A program made the translations under genes and the position numbers. Below the pieces are notes generated by a model, which was not told where the DNA came from, ran no database searches, and saw only the letters and a list, made by a program, of their open reading frames with translations. From DASRBO01 sp035653595 (GTDB taxonomy: Bacteria; Actinomycetota; Acidimicrobiia; Acidimicrobiales; JAJPHE01), in NCBI GenBank assembly GCA_035653595.1, contig DASRBO010000015.1, positions 38,093 through 102,092 on the forward strand: a DNA stretch of 64,000 nucleotides, written 5' to 3'. Below are positions 33,962-43,130 of this stretch, piece after piece; position 1 is the first letter of the stretch; every line of letters begins with the position of its first letter.

Positions 33962-35236
33962 ATGACCCTGTTCGGTGCCGAGGAGCTCCCGCCGCGGCGC
34001 GTCAGCCTGGTGCGGCTGTCCTCCGAGCTGGCCCGGTCGGTCGCCTCGCTGGGGCGGGTGTCGGTCGAGGGCGAGGTCGTCCGCCCCCGGACCATGCCTT
34101 CGGGACGGGTCTTCTTCACCCTGCGGGACCGGGCCGCCCAGCTGCGGGTGACCTTCTCGGGGGCCCAGGCCCGCCGGTGCCGGGCGGTGAACGGCGAGCG
34201 GGTGGCGGTGACAGGGACCGTCGGCTACGCCCCCGACCGGGGGGACCTGTCCCTGCACGCCGAGGAGGTGGTGCCGGTCGGCGAGGGAGCCATCGCCGCC
34301 ATGCTCGCCGAGGTCCGGGCCCGGCTGGCGGCCGACGGCCTTCTGCAGCGGCCCCGCCGGCCGCTGCCGGCGCTGCCCCGCCTTGTGGGGGTGGTCTGCG
34401 GCGCCGACGCCGCCGTGCGGGCCGACATCGAGTCGGTGGTGGCGGCCCGCTTCGCCGGCTACCCCCTGCGCTTCGCCGAGGCCAACGTGTCCGGGCCCGG
34501 TGCGGCGGCCTCGGTGGTGGCAGCCCTCGGCAGCCTGCTGGCCGACCCCCAGGTGGACGTGGTCATCGTGGCCAGGGGCGGCGGCGACGCCGCCCAGCTG
34601 CTCCCGTTCAGCGACGAAGAGCTGTGCCGGGCCCTGTGCGCCTCGGCCGTGCCCGTCGTCACCGCCATCGGCCACGAAGCGGACCGGCCCCTGTGCGACG
34701 AGGTCGCCGATCTGCGCTGCGCGACCCCGTCGCTGGCGGCGGCGGCGGTGGTGCCGGAGCGGGCCGGTCTGCAGGCCCGCCTCGACGACCTGCTGGGCCG
34801 GGCGGCGGAGGTCCTCGAGCACCGTCGGGCCGTGTGCCTCGCCGGCCTGGACTCCCTCCGGCCCATCGACGCCCTCGACGCCGGCTTGGACCGGGCCAGC
34901 CGGCGCCTGTCCCACATGGGGGGCCGGCTCCGCCTGGTGGCGCCCCGACCCGAGGGGGCCGCCCGCCGCCTGGCCGCCGTCGACCTCCACGCCGGCATGG
35001 CAGCCCGGCTGGCCGCCGCCGGCCGCAGGCTGACCGACGGTCAGCGCACCCTGGCCGCCCTCGATCCCGATCTGGTCCTGCGGCGGGGCTACGCCGTGGT
35101 GCGCGACGGGGCCGCTCGGGTGGTGCAGCGCTCGGATCAGGTCGCGGTGGGCGACCGCCTGGCCCTCACCCTGGCCCACGGCGGGCTGGAGGTGGAGGTG
35201 CTGCGCACCATCGGCGACGGCGGGAGGGACCGGTGA
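33962..35236 (+). CDS. xseA: Exodeoxyribonuclease VII large subunit
   Basis: The 424-residue product has an amino OB domain (VSVEGEVVRPRTMPSGRVFFTL) and the catalytic core with VVIVARGGGDAAQLLPFSDEEL and GHEADRPLCDEVADLRCATPS, the signature of the large subunit. It degrades single-stranded DNA with the small subunit encoded next. The stop overlaps the xseB GTG. Confidence 0.96.
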   Translation: MTLFGAEELPPRRVSLVRLSSELARSVASLGRVSVEGEVVRPRTMPSGRVFFTLRDRAAQLRVTFSGAQARRCRAVNGERVAVTGTVGYAPDRGDLSLHAEEVVPVGEGAIAAMLAEVRARLAADGLLQRPRRPLPALPRLVGVVCGADAAVRADIESVVAARFAGYPLRFAEANVSGPGAAASVVAALGSLLADPQVDVVIVARGGGDAAQLLPFSDEELCRALCASAVPVVTAIGHEADRPLCDEVADLRCATPSLAAAAVVPERAGLQARLDDLLGRAAEVLEHRRAVCLAGLDSLRPIDALDAGLDRASRRLSHMGGRLRLVAPRPEGAARRLAAVDLHAGMAARLAAAGRRLTDGQRTLAALDPDLVLRRGYAVVRDGAARVVQRSDQVAVGDRLALTLAHGGLEVEVLRTIGDGGRDR

Positions 35237-35484
35237 CCGAGCGACCCCCGTCCTCCGGCAGCGACGATGCGCCCGGAGGGTCCGACCTCGCCGGTCTGAC
35301 CTACGAGCAGCTGGTGGACGAGCTCGAGCGGCTCACCGATCTGATGTCCTCGGGCGAGGTCGGCATCGAGGAGGCGGCCGACCTCTACGACCGCGCCGGG
35401 CGGGTGTACCGGGCCGCCGCCGAGCGCCTCGAACGGGTGGCGGCCCGGGTGTCCGAGCTCAAGGCCCGCATGCCGGAGCCCTGA
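35233..35484 (+). CDS. xseB: Exodeoxyribonuclease VII small subunit
   Basis: GTG 35233 overlaps the xseA stop (GTGA) and gives 83 residues. LTYEQLVDELERLTDLMSSG and IEEAADLYDRAGRVYRAAAERL form the two-helix small subunit. The usual length is 70-90 residues. The amino end is a Ser/Gly/Asp-rich extension. Confidence 0.93.
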   Translation: MTERPPSSGSDDAPGGSDLAGLTYEQLVDELERLTDLMSSGEVGIEEAADLYDRAGRVYRAAAERLERVAARVSELKARMPEP

Positions 35485-35503
35485 GGGGCTGCCCGTCCCA
35501 GGC

Positions 35504-38080
35504 TCAGCCGAGCTCGGCCGCCAACCGGTCCCGCTGCCTGGAGGCGAAGGCCACGTTCACGTCGAGGCGTTCGAGGGTCTGATCGAGCGTGCGCCCGCCC
35601 GAGCGCAGCGGGTGGTCGGTGAAGAAGCGGCGGGCGTCGGCGGCCAGGTCGGAGTCGATCAGGTCGACCAGGCCGGACAGCAGGCGGACATGGCTGTTCT
35701 GCGGGAGCCGGTCGGTGATGGCCTCCCAGTTGGCCTTGAGGTACTCCCAGGCCTCCGGCCCTCCCACCCGGTTGGACAGCAGGCGCGCCAGCAGGAAGGG
35801 GGCGTTCTGGGTACGGACCTCGTCCATCGACAGGGCCAGGCTGCGTCGCACCAGGTCGAGATGGCGGAACTCGCCCAGGGCGTAGAGGTGGCGCACCTCG
35901 TCCTGGGGGTTGGCGGGGTTCCGGAACCGCTCGAGCATCTGGTCGTACTCGGGGGCTCCGCCGTTGAAGGCCACGGCGTCGACCACGGCGTCGGCCAGGT
36001 CGGGGGGGGTGGCCGAGCGGTCCTGGTGGGAGGAGCGGAAGTACGAGCCCAGGTACTCGTCGGTGCCGCCGTCGGCGCCTATGGTCGCCAGACCGCCGAG
36101 CACCACGCCGCGCAGGGTCGCGACCTTGTCGGGCTCGCCGGCCACCGGCTCCCGCCCCACCCGGTCAAGGGCCGGCCGGAGGACCCGCCTGACGGCCGCC
36201 TCCACCGCCGGTCGCTGCTCGGCCGGGGCTACCCGGTGCAGCAGGTCCAGCCCGCCCAGTACCAGGCGCCACACCGCCGGGTCCTCGTGCCCGGACAGGC
36301 GCGACACCACCGCCACCCAGTCAGACAGCGGGCCGCGGTCGGCCAGGGCGGCGGCCCAGGTGTCGGACACCAGGTTGAAGGTCTCCAGCGAGTCCAGCCG
36401 TGACATGTCGGCGGTGAGGGCCGCCATCAGCTCGGAGCTGTAGCGCACCCGGTAGAAGCCCGAGCCGCCGGCGTTGACCTTGACCCAGTCGGGTCGGCCG
36501 CCGAGGTCGACGGCCCCCGACGCCTCCGACAGGAGGAGGCGGTGCTCGCTCGTCCTGCCCCCGACCGACGCCTGCAACAGGACCGGCACGCTCCAGCGGC
36601 CCTCCTCGCCGGCGCCGCCCCCCGGCCGCGCCGACAGGGTGAAGCGGGACTGGGACAGCCGCACCCCGGAGGGGTCGGCGTCGACGGTGAGGACGGGGTA
36701 GCCGGGCTGGAATATCCAGCTGTCCATGGTGGAGCGCACCGGCTCGCCGGTGGCCTCCTCGATGGCGTCCCACAGGTCGGTCGTCTCGGCGTTGGCGTGG
36801 CTGTGGGCCACCAGGTAGCGGTGGATGCCGGAGCGGAAGGCCTCGGGGCCGAGGTAGCGCTCGAGCATGCGGAGAACGCCGGCGCCCTTCTGGTAGGTGA
36901 GCACGTCGAACATCCCCTCGGCCTCCTCCGGCCGGGCCACGGGGAACTCGATGGGCCTGGTGGTGTAGAGGGCGTCCACGTTGAGGGCGGCCGCCCGCGA
37001 TAGGCCGAAGGTCACCCACCGGTCCCACTCCGGCCGGAAGCTGTCGACGCAGAGCATCTCCATGAAGGTGGCGAAGGCCTCGTTGAGCCACAGGCCGTTC
37101 CACCACCGCATGGTGACGAGGTCCCCGAACCACATGTGGGCGATCTCGTGGGCGACCACGTCGGCCACGTTCTCCAGCTCGGTCTGGGCGGCGGCCTCGG
37201 CGTCGACCAGCAGCAGGGACTCGCGGAAGGTGACCGCCCCCAGGTTCTCCATGGCCCCGAAGGCGAAGTCCGGTATGGCGATGAGGTCGAGCTTGTCGCC
37301 CGGATAGGCGATGCCGAACCAGTCGCTGAAGAAGCGCAGGGCGTGGGCGCCGATCTCGAGGGCGAAGGAGGTGAGGCCGTCCTTGCCCGGAACGTGGGCC
37401 ACCCGCAGGGGCACGCCGTCCACGTCCCTGGCCGCCGTCGTCTCCAGCGGACCGGCGACCATGGCCACCAGGTACGTCGACATGGGCATGGTGTCGGCGA
37501 AGCGCACCGCCACCCGGCCGTCGGGGAGCGAGGTCCGCTCCACCTCGGCCGAGTTGGACAGCGCCGTGGCCCCGGGCGGAACGACCAGGGTGATGGCGAA
37601 GCGGGCCTTGCGGTCCGGCTCGTCCCAGCAGGGGAAGGCCCGCCGGGCGTCGGTCGCCTCGAACTGGGTGGTGGCCAGCACCCGCTCGGCCCCGGCACCG
37701 TCGCGGTAGGTGCTGCGGTAGAGGCCGCGCAGCTTGTCGTTGATGGTGCCGGTGAATTCCATCTCGAGGGTCCACTCGCCCGGCTCGGCCTTGTCGGCCA
37801 GTGAGATGACCGCCCGCTCCTCCTCCTCGTCGTGGGCGACCGAGCCGGCGATGCGCCGTCCGTCGGTGGCGACCAGAGCGGCCCCGGCCACCTGCAGCTC
37901 GGCCGCGTTGAGCACGATCTCCTGCACGGCGGCGTGCACGGTGACCTCCACCGCCGCCCGGCCGGTGAAGGTGAAGCCGGTGAGGTCGGGGGCGATCTCC
38001 AGCTGGTAACGCCTCGGTTCGACCTGCCGTGGGAGCCGGTAGCCCGACCCGTCCTGCTCTCCGCCGTTGCCCTCGTCCAT
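35504..38080 (-). CDS. pepN: Aminopeptidase N (M1 family)
   Basis: The 858-residue product is full length for actinobacterial PepN. It shows the substrate motif FGAMENLGAVTFRE, the zinc motif VVAHEIAHMWFGDL with the third ligand Glu in LWLNEAFATFMEM, and a long helical carboxy domain. It removes amino-terminal residues from peptides in the cytoplasm. It is convergent with xseB and divergent from the sugar kinase gene. Confidence 0.96.
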   Translation of the reverse strand: MDEGNGGEQDGSGYRLPRQVEPRRYQLEIAPDLTGFTFTGRAAVEVTVHAAVQEIVLNAAELQVAGAALVATDGRRIAGSVAHDEEEERAVISLADKAEPGEWTLEMEFTGTINDKLRGLYRSTYRDGAGAERVLATTQFEATDARRAFPCWDEPDRKARFAITLVVPPGATALSNSAEVERTSLPDGRVAVRFADTMPMSTYLVAMVAGPLETTAARDVDGVPLRVAHVPGKDGLTSFALEIGAHALRFFSDWFGIAYPGDKLDLIAIPDFAFGAMENLGAVTFRESLLLVDAEAAAQTELENVADVVAHEIAHMWFGDLVTMRWWNGLWLNEAFATFMEMLCVDSFRPEWDRWVTFGLSRAAALNVDALYTTRPIEFPVARPEEAEGMFDVLTYQKGAGVLRMLERYLGPEAFRSGIHRYLVAHSHANAETTDLWDAIEEATGEPVRSTMDSWIFQPGYPVLTVDADPSGVRLSQSRFTLSARPGGGAGEEGRWSVPVLLQASVGGRTSEHRLLLSEASGAVDLGGRPDWVKVNAGGSGFYRVRYSSELMAALTADMSRLDSLETFNLVSDTWAAALADRGPLSDWVAVVSRLSGHEDPAVWRLVLGGLDLLHRVAPAEQRPAVEAAVRRVLRPALDRVGREPVAGEPDKVATLRGVVLGGLATIGADGGTDEYLGSYFRSSHQDRSATPPDLADAVVDAVAFNGGAPEYDQMLERFRNPANPQDEVRHLYALGEFRHLDLVRRSLALSMDEVRTQNAPFLLARLLSNRVGGPEAWEYLKANWEAITDRLPQNSHVRLLSGLVDLIDSDLAADARRFFTDHPLRSGGRTLDQTLERLDVNVAFASRQRDRLAAELG

Positions 38081-38106
38081 GCGCCGGACCCTATCCGCCT
38101 CGGCGG

Positions 38107-38112
38107 TAGGGT
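38107..38112 (+). promoter_or_regulatory. Leaderless-type -10 box
   Basis: TAGGGT lies 9 nt before ATG 38122 of the PfkB-type kinase gene, with no Shine-Dalgarno sequence between. Confidence 0.45.
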
Positions 38113-38121
38113 CCCCGGCCG

Positions 38122-39123
38122 ATGGGCGATCGCAGTGGTGCCTTCGACGTGGTGGCGGTGGGTTCCGCCCTGGTCGACAAGGTGGTGAAGGTGGAGGACC
38201 ACGAGCTGGCCGCCACCGGGCTGCCGCGGGCCACCATGACCCTGATCGACGCCGACGAGGCGGCCCGGCTCTGGGACGTGGGCCAGGGACTGCACGTCGC
38301 CGGCGGCTCGGCCGCCAACACGGCGGTGGGGGCGGCGGCCCTGGGGGCCAGGACGGCCTTCGTCGGCCGGGTCGGCGACGACGAACTCGGTCGCAACTTC
38401 GTGGAGGACCTGCGCCGGGCCGGGGTGGCCTTCGAGTCCCCGCCGGCCCCCTTCGACGCGGAAACGGGACGCTGCATCGTGTTCGTCACCCCCGACGGCG
38501 AGCGCACCATGAGGACCCACCTGGGCGCCGCCCCCCACCTCGGGGTGGACTGCCTCGACGAGTCCCTGGTGCAGGGGGCGGGCATCGTCTACCTCGAGGG
38601 CTACCTGTGGGACGCCCCCAGCGCCGCCGAGGCGGTCGAGCACGCCCTGCGGCTGGGGCGCGCCAACGGGGCCGAACTGGCCCTGTCGTTGTCGGACCCG
38701 GGTTGCGTCGAGCGCCACCATGACGAGCTGGCCGAGCTGGTGCTCGGCGGCGGCGTCGACATCGTGTTCGGCAACGAGGCGGAGATCACCGCCCTGGCCG
38801 GCACCGACGACTTCGAGGAGGCGGCGGCGATCGTCAGGGGCCGGGTGGGGACAGCCGCCCTCACCCGGGGCCCGGCGGGCTCGGTGGTGGTGACCGCCGA
38901 TGAGGTGGTGGCCGTTCCCGCCCATCCCGTCCGGAGGGTGGTGGACACCACCGGGGCCGGGGACCTGTATGCCGCCGGCTTCCTGGCCGGCCGCCGGCGG
39001 GGGATGGCGCCGGCCGCCTGCGCCCGCCTGGGAGGTCTGGCGGCGGCCGACGTCATCTCCGCCCTGGGGGCCCGCCCCCACGACGACCTGCGCCGTCTGG
39101 CCGGCGAGGCCGGCCTCCTCTGA
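38122..39123 (+). CDS. PfkB family sugar/nucleoside kinase
   Basis: The 333-residue product has the first PfkB signature GGSAANTAVGAAALGARTAF with GRVGDDELG and the second signature VVDTTGAGDLYAAGFLAG, containing the catalytic Asp and anion hole. The layout resembles adenosine kinase and ribokinase-like proteins. The exact substrate is uncertain. Confidence 0.9.
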   Translation: MGDRSGAFDVVAVGSALVDKVVKVEDHELAATGLPRATMTLIDADEAARLWDVGQGLHVAGGSAANTAVGAAALGARTAFVGRVGDDELGRNFVEDLRRAGVAFESPPAPFDAETGRCIVFVTPDGERTMRTHLGAAPHLGVDCLDESLVQGAGIVYLEGYLWDAPSAAEAVEHALRLGRANGAELALSLSDPGCVERHHDELAELVLGGGVDIVFGNEAEITALAGTDDFEEAAAIVRGRVGTAALTRGPAGSVVVTADEVVAVPAHPVRRVVDTTGAGDLYAAGFLAGRRRGMAPAACARLGGLAAADVISALGARPHDDLRRLAGEAGLL

Positions 39124-39157
39124 CCGGGGCCACCGGCGCCAGGACCGGTCGCCTCAC

Positions 39158-39163
39158 TACCGT
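39158..39163 (+). promoter_or_regulatory. Leaderless-type -10 box
   Basis: TACCGT ends 7 nt before GTG 39171. Its overlap with GTG 39162 argues that 39171 is the true start of the phosphodiesterase gene. Confidence 0.45.
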
Positions 39164-39170
39164 GGTCGCG

Positions 39171-40043
39171 GTGAGCCCCGACAATCCCTGGCTCGGCCGC
39201 CGGGTCCTGAACTACGCCCATCAGGGGGGTGCCCGCGAGGGGCCGTCCAGCACGATCTGGGCCATGCGCCGGGCCCTCGAGGCCGGGGCCGACGCCATCG
39301 AGATGGACGTCCACGCCACCGCCGACGGCCAGCTGGTGGTGTGCCACGACGCCACCGTCGACCGGACCACCGACGGCAGCGGGCGCATCGCCGACCTCTT
39401 GTATGAGGAGATCCGGCGCCTCGACAACGCCTTCTTCTTCGTCCCCGGCGAGGTGGCGGTGACGGGTCTGGCCGAGGACCGCTACCCGTTGCGGGGTCGG
39501 GCGGTCGACGACCCCGAGCTGCGCATACCCCTGCTGCGGGAGGTGCTGGAGGCCTTCCCCGACACGTTCCTCAACCTGGACATCAAACAGACCGCCCCGG
39601 CCGTGCCACCGTACGAGGAACCCCTCGCCCGGCTGCTGGCCGAGTTCGGCCGGGCCGACGACGTCATCGTGGCCTCCTTCAGCGACGCCGCCACCGCCGC
39701 CTTCGCCCGCTTCGCCCCCGAGGTGGCCACCTCGCCCGGAACGGCGGGGGTGGCCGCCCTCTACAGCGCCATCCGCAAGGGCGTCGAACCGCCGCCGCAC
39801 CCCCACCGGGCCATCCAGGTGCCGCCCACCTTCGGGCCCACGGTCATCCTCGACGAGGCCTTCGTGGCCGGCGCCCACGCCCTCGGGCTGTCGGTGCACG
39901 CCTGGACCATCGACGACCCCGCCGAGGCGTCCCGCCTGGTCGACATCGGGGTGGACGGCATCATGTCCGACCGCCCGTCGGTGATAGCGCGGGTGCTGGA
40001 CGACGCCGGGGTGACCTACCGGCCCCCGGCCCGACCGGCCTGA
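39171..40043 (+). CDS. Glycerophosphodiester phosphodiesterase
   Basis: GTG 39171 gives 290 residues (GTG 39162 adds three and lies in the -10 box). AHQGGAREGPSSTIWAMRRAL carries the catalytic His with Gln-Gly-Gly in place of the usual Arg-Gly. ADAIEMDVHATADGQLVVCHD carries the Glu-x-Asp metal site and second His. The end, VHAWTIDDPAEASRLVDIGVDGIMSDRP, is typical. It hydrolyses glycerophosphodiesters to glycerol phosphate. The last 28 nt overlap the end of the convergent VOC gene. Confidence 0.9.
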   Translation: MSPDNPWLGRRVLNYAHQGGAREGPSSTIWAMRRALEAGADAIEMDVHATADGQLVVCHDATVDRTTDGSGRIADLLYEEIRRLDNAFFFVPGEVAVTGLAEDRYPLRGRAVDDPELRIPLLREVLEAFPDTFLNLDIKQTAPAVPPYEEPLARLLAEFGRADDVIVASFSDAATAAFARFAPEVATSPGTAGVAALYSAIRKGVEPPPHPHRAIQVPPTFGPTVILDEAFVAGAHALGLSVHAWTIDDPAEASRLVDIGVDGIMSDRPSVIARVLDDAGVTYRPPARPA

Positions 40044-40684
40044 CGGGGATCGACGGTGAGGAAGGCGATCGGCGCTCGGGCGCCGGCGCCCCGGTCGACG
40101 GTGGCGATGCGCCGGCCCGGCTGCACGGCGTCCCTGGGCCGGCCCAGTCGATCACCGAGCAGGGTGGCGGAGGCCTCGAGGTCGGCCACGGTGAAGGCCA
40201 GGCCGGAGAAGCGGGCCGGTTCGCCTTCGGCGCCGGCCGGCGCCTCGGTGGGGCCCACCACCTCGAGGATGGCCTCACCCAGGCGGAAGAACGCCATCTC
40301 CACCGGTCTCACCTGATCGGGAGGTCGCAGCCGCCTGGGCTCGAGGCCGAGCGCTCCCAACGCCGCCAGGGTGCGGGCGAAGTCGGGCGTGCGCACCACC
40401 AGATGGTCGAGGACGACGGCCCCGTTGGGATGGGGGGGCGCAGGCCCCGCCGCCCCCGGGTCATCGACCAGCTCGGTCGGTAGCCCGTCCACCAGCCGCT
40501 GGCCCGCCTCGCCTGCCATCGGCGAGAAGAGGCGCCACGACAGGACCCCGGCGTCGCCGTCCTCCGCGCCCAGCTCGAAGCGGATCGAGCCCACCGTGGT
40601 GGTCCCGTCCTCCACGGCGAAGCCGAGGTCCTTCCACGCCGGCGCCGGGTCGGAGACCCGGACCGACACGATGGTGGCCGACAC
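40016..40684 (-). CDS. VOC (glyoxalase/dioxygenase fold) family protein
   Basis: The 222-residue product contains two vicinal-oxygen-chelate modules. The clearer motifs are VVLDHLVVRTPDFARTLAAL, PVEMAFFRLGEAILEVVGP and FSGLAFTVADLEASATLLGDR. Homologous proteins bind metals or small molecules; the function is not assignable. The short bL37 gene starts about 100 nt upstream on the same strand. Confidence 0.82.
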   Translation of the reverse strand: MSATIVSVRVSDPAPAWKDLGFAVEDGTTTVGSIRFELGAEDGDAGVLSWRLFSPMAGEAGQRLVDGLPTELVDDPGAAGPAPPHPNGAVVLDHLVVRTPDFARTLAALGALGLEPRRLRPPDQVRPVEMAFFRLGEAILEVVGPTEAPAGAEGEPARFSGLAFTVADLEASATLLGDRLGRPRDAVQPGRRIATVDRGAGARAPIAFLTVDPRQAGRAGGR

Positions 40685-40703
40685 GGGCCCGGGCCGGAGG
40701 GCC

Positions 40704-40787
40704 TCAGCCCCGCCCGCAGTTGGGCTTGGTGCCGTGGTTGGCCTTCTTCTTGGAGCGGATCTTCCGCTTGACGGTGCGCTTCGACAT
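40704..40787 (-). CDS. Ribosomal protein bL37, 27 residues
   Basis: ATG 40787 opens a 27-residue, strongly basic frame: MSKRTVKRKIRSKKKANHG then TKPNCGRG. It matches the actinobacterial 50S protein bL37 known from mycobacterial ribosome structures, which ends in a similar S-K-A-N-H-G-K-R-P-N segment. A TACCCT -10 box lies 8 nt before the ATG with no ribosome site, so translation is probably leaderless. It is divergent from ychF with about 38 nt between starts. Confidence 0.75.
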   Translation of the reverse strand: MSKRTVKRKIRSKKKANHGTKPNCGRG

Positions 40788-40795
40788 GGGCGGCC

Positions 40796-40801
40796 AGGGT
40801 A
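40796..40801 (-). promoter_or_regulatory. Leaderless-type -10 box of bL37
   Basis: On the minus strand TACCCT lies 8 nt before ATG 40787. Confidence 0.45.
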
Positions 40802-40812
40802 ATGGAGCCGGG

Positions 40813-40818
40813 TAGCCT
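40813..40818 (+). promoter_or_regulatory. Leaderless-type -10 box of ychF
   Basis: TAGCCT lies 7 nt before GTG 40826, supporting that start over ATG 40802. Confidence 0.45.
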
Positions 40819-40825
40819 CAGCTCC

Positions 40826-41908
40826 GTGGCGACCGAGCGGCTTGGCATCGTCGGGCTGCCCAACTCAGGCAAGTCGTCGCTGTTCAACGCCCTCACCGGT
40901 GCCTCGGTGCCGGTGGCGCCCCACCCGTTCTCCACCACCGAGACGTCGGTCGGCGTGGCCCAGGTCGCCGACAGCCGCCTCGACGCCCTGGCCGCCATGA
41001 GCGCCAGCCGCAAGGTCGTCCACGCCACCTTCGAGCTGGTCGACATCGCCGGCCTGGTCGCCGGGGCGGCCACCGGCGAGGGCCTGGGCAACCGGTTCCT
41101 GGCCGGCATCCGCGAGGTGGACGCCCTGCTGCTGGTGCTGCGGGCCTTCGTCGATCCCCAGGTGGTGGGCGACACCGACCCCCTGGGCGACCTGGCCGTG
41201 CTGGAGCTGGAGCTGGTGCTGGCCGACGCCGCCACGGTGGAGAGCCAGATCGACAAGAAGCGCAAGGCGGCCCGGTCCGATCCGGGGCTGGCGGCCGAGG
41301 TGGCGGCGCTCGAGGCGGCCCACGGGGTGCTGCAGGAGGGCGTTCCCATCTACCGCTCCCCCCTGGGCACCGAGCAGCGGGCGGCCCTGCGGCCGTTCTT
41401 TCTGCTCACCAACAAGCCGGTCCTGGCCGTGGTCAACATCGGGGAGGACCAGCTGGAGGAGGCCGATGCCCTGGCCAAGCCGGTGGCCGAAGAGCTGGGA
41501 ACCGGGGGGGAGGCCCTGGCGGTGAGCGTCCAGCTGGAGGCCGAGGCCGCCCGCCTCGAGTCGTCCGGGCGGGCCGAGCTGCTGGAGGGCCTGGGGCTGG
41601 GCGAGGGCGCCCTGGCCCGGGTGGCCGCCGCCGCCTACCACCTGCTCGGCCGGCGCACCTTCTTCACCACCGGCGACAAGGAGTCGCGGGCCTGGACCTT
41701 CCGCCAGGGGGCGCGGGCCCCGGAGTGCGCCGGGGTCATCCACTCGGACCTGCAGCGGGGCTTCATCCGGGCCGAGGTGATCCGCTGGGACGAGCTGCTC
41801 CGGCTGGGGTCGTGGTCGGCCGCCCGCGAGGCCGGCCGCCTGCGGGTCGAGGGCAAGGACTACGAGGTGGCCGACGGCGACGTCCTCGAGATTCGCTTCA
41901 ACATCTGA
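40826..41908 (+). CDS. ychF: Ribosome-binding ATPase YchF/OLA1
   Basis: GTG 40826 gives 360 residues, close to the family length of about 363, and follows a leaderless -10 box; ATG 40802 would add eight residues. The G1 motif GLPNSGKSSLFNALTG, switch region HPFSTTETSVG, the DIAGL motif and a TGS domain at the end (AGVIHSDLQRGFIRAEVI) identify YchF. It binds ribosomes and hydrolyses ATP. The G4-type motif is degenerate, as usual for this ATP-preferring family. Confidence 0.95.
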   Translation: MATERLGIVGLPNSGKSSLFNALTGASVPVAPHPFSTTETSVGVAQVADSRLDALAAMSASRKVVHATFELVDIAGLVAGAATGEGLGNRFLAGIREVDALLLVLRAFVDPQVVGDTDPLGDLAVLELELVLADAATVESQIDKKRKAARSDPGLAAEVAALEAAHGVLQEGVPIYRSPLGTEQRAALRPFFLLTNKPVLAVVNIGEDQLEEADALAKPVAEELGTGGEALAVSVQLEAEAARLESSGRAELLEGLGLGEGALARVAAAAYHLLGRRTFFTTGDKESRAWTFRQGARAPECAGVIHSDLQRGFIRAEVIRWDELLRLGSWSAAREAGRLRVEGKDYEVADGDVLEIRFNI

Positions 41909-41916
41909 GGTGGGAG

Positions 41917-42270
41917 TTGGCCTGGCTGCTGCGCGACGGAGAGGTGCTGGCCTCCCTCGAGGTCCCCGACAGCCGGGGGGGTCGGCTGCGGGGGATGCTG
42001 CGCCGTCCCACCGCTGAGGGGGCCGCCCTCCTCCTGCGCCCGGCCCGGGCGGTGCACACGGTGGGGATGCGCCGGGCGATCGACGTGGCCTTCTGCGACG
42101 CCGACATGGTGGTGCTGGCCACGGTCTGCTCGGTGCGGCCGCTGCGGGTCACCCTGCCCCGCCGCCACGGCAAGGTGGTCATCGAGGCCGAGGCCGGGTC
42201 CTTCGACCGCTGGCGGCTCAAGGTCGGTGACAGGCTCGAGGTCAAGGGAACCGTCGATGGGCACGGCTGA
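41917..42270 (+). CDS. DUF192 protein
   Basis: TTG 41917 with AGGTGGG just upstream gives 117 residues, the family size. LLLRPARAVHTVGMRRAIDVAFCDAD matches the DUF192 core (usually W-M-R/K-N-T/x with a following P-x-D-x-x-F). The family has no firm function. The end overlaps the rsmI start by 14 nt, placing it between ychF and rsmI. Confidence 0.82.
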   Translation: MAWLLRDGEVLASLEVPDSRGGRLRGMLRRPTAEGAALLLRPARAVHTVGMRRAIDVAFCDADMVVLATVCSVRPLRVTLPRRHGKVVIEAEAGSFDRWRLKVGDRLEVKGTVDGHG

Positions 42271-43099
42271 GCGGGGCGGCTCGCTGGTGCTGGTGGCCTC
42301 GCCCATCGGGAACCTGGGCGACCTGAGCCCCCGGGCGGCGCAGACCCTGGCCGAGGCGGACGTCGTGCTGTGCGAGGACACCCGCCGCACCAGGGCACTG
42401 CTTACCCACGCCGGCATCGCCCGGGCCCAGCTGGTCGCCCTCGACGCCCACCGCGAGGCGAGAGTTGTCCGCCAGGTCCTCGACTGGATCGGAGAGGGCA
42501 AGCGGGTGGCGGTGGTCTCCGATGCCGGAATGCCGGCCGTGTCGGATCCGGGGGCCCGGCTGGTGGCGGCGGTGGCGGCCACCGGAGCCGAGGTGGCGGT
42601 GGTGCCGGGCCCGTCGGCGGTGCTGGCCGCCCTGGTCGTCAGCGGCCTGCCCACCGACCGCTTCTCCTTCGAGGGCTTCCTGCCCCGCAAGGGCGCCCAG
42701 CGCCGGTCCCGCCTGGCCGAGCTGGCCGCCGAGGCGCGCACGACCGTCTTGTTCGAGGCCCCACCGCGGGTGGCCGGCACGCTGGCCGACCTGGCCGAGG
42801 CCTGCGGACCCGAACGCCCGGTGGCCGTGGCCCGCGAGCTGACCAAGCTCTACGAGGAGGTCTACCGGGGGACCCTGGGGGAGGCGGCCGAGCTGGCGGC
42901 GGCGGCGTCACCGCGGGGGGAGCACGTCATCGTGGTCGGCGGGGCGGCCGAGGCCGAGGTGCCCGAGGACGAGCTGGAGCGAGAGCTGCGCCGCTGCCTG
43001 GCGGCGGGCAGCTCGGCCCGCGACGCCGCCACCTCGGTGGCAGCGAGGCTGGGGGTCGGGCGCCGGCGCGCCTACGAGGCCGCGCTGAGACTGCGCTGA
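42257..43099 (+). CDS. rsmI: 16S rRNA (cytidine(1402)-2'-O)-methyltransferase
   Basis: ATG 42257 gives 280 residues. The tetrapyrrole-methylase fold is shown by LVLVASPIGNLGDLSPRA, DVVLCEDTRRTRALL, VVSDAGMPAVSDPGARL and FEGFLPRKGAQRRSRL, all specific for RsmI. It 2'-O-methylates C1402 of 16S rRNA in the decoding centre. Confidence 0.95.
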   Translation: MGTAERGGSLVLVASPIGNLGDLSPRAAQTLAEADVVLCEDTRRTRALLTHAGIARAQLVALDAHREARVVRQVLDWIGEGKRVAVVSDAGMPAVSDPGARLVAAVAATGAEVAVVPGPSAVLAALVVSGLPTDRFSFEGFLPRKGAQRRSRLAELAAEARTTVLFEAPPRVAGTLADLAEACGPERPVAVARELTKLYEEVYRGTLGEAAELAAAASPRGEHVIVVGGAAEAEVPEDELERELRRCLAAGSSARDAATSVAARLGVGRRRAYEAALRLR

Positions 43100-43130
43100 G
43101 GACACCCGGGCCCGGACGCCCGCCGGGCGG

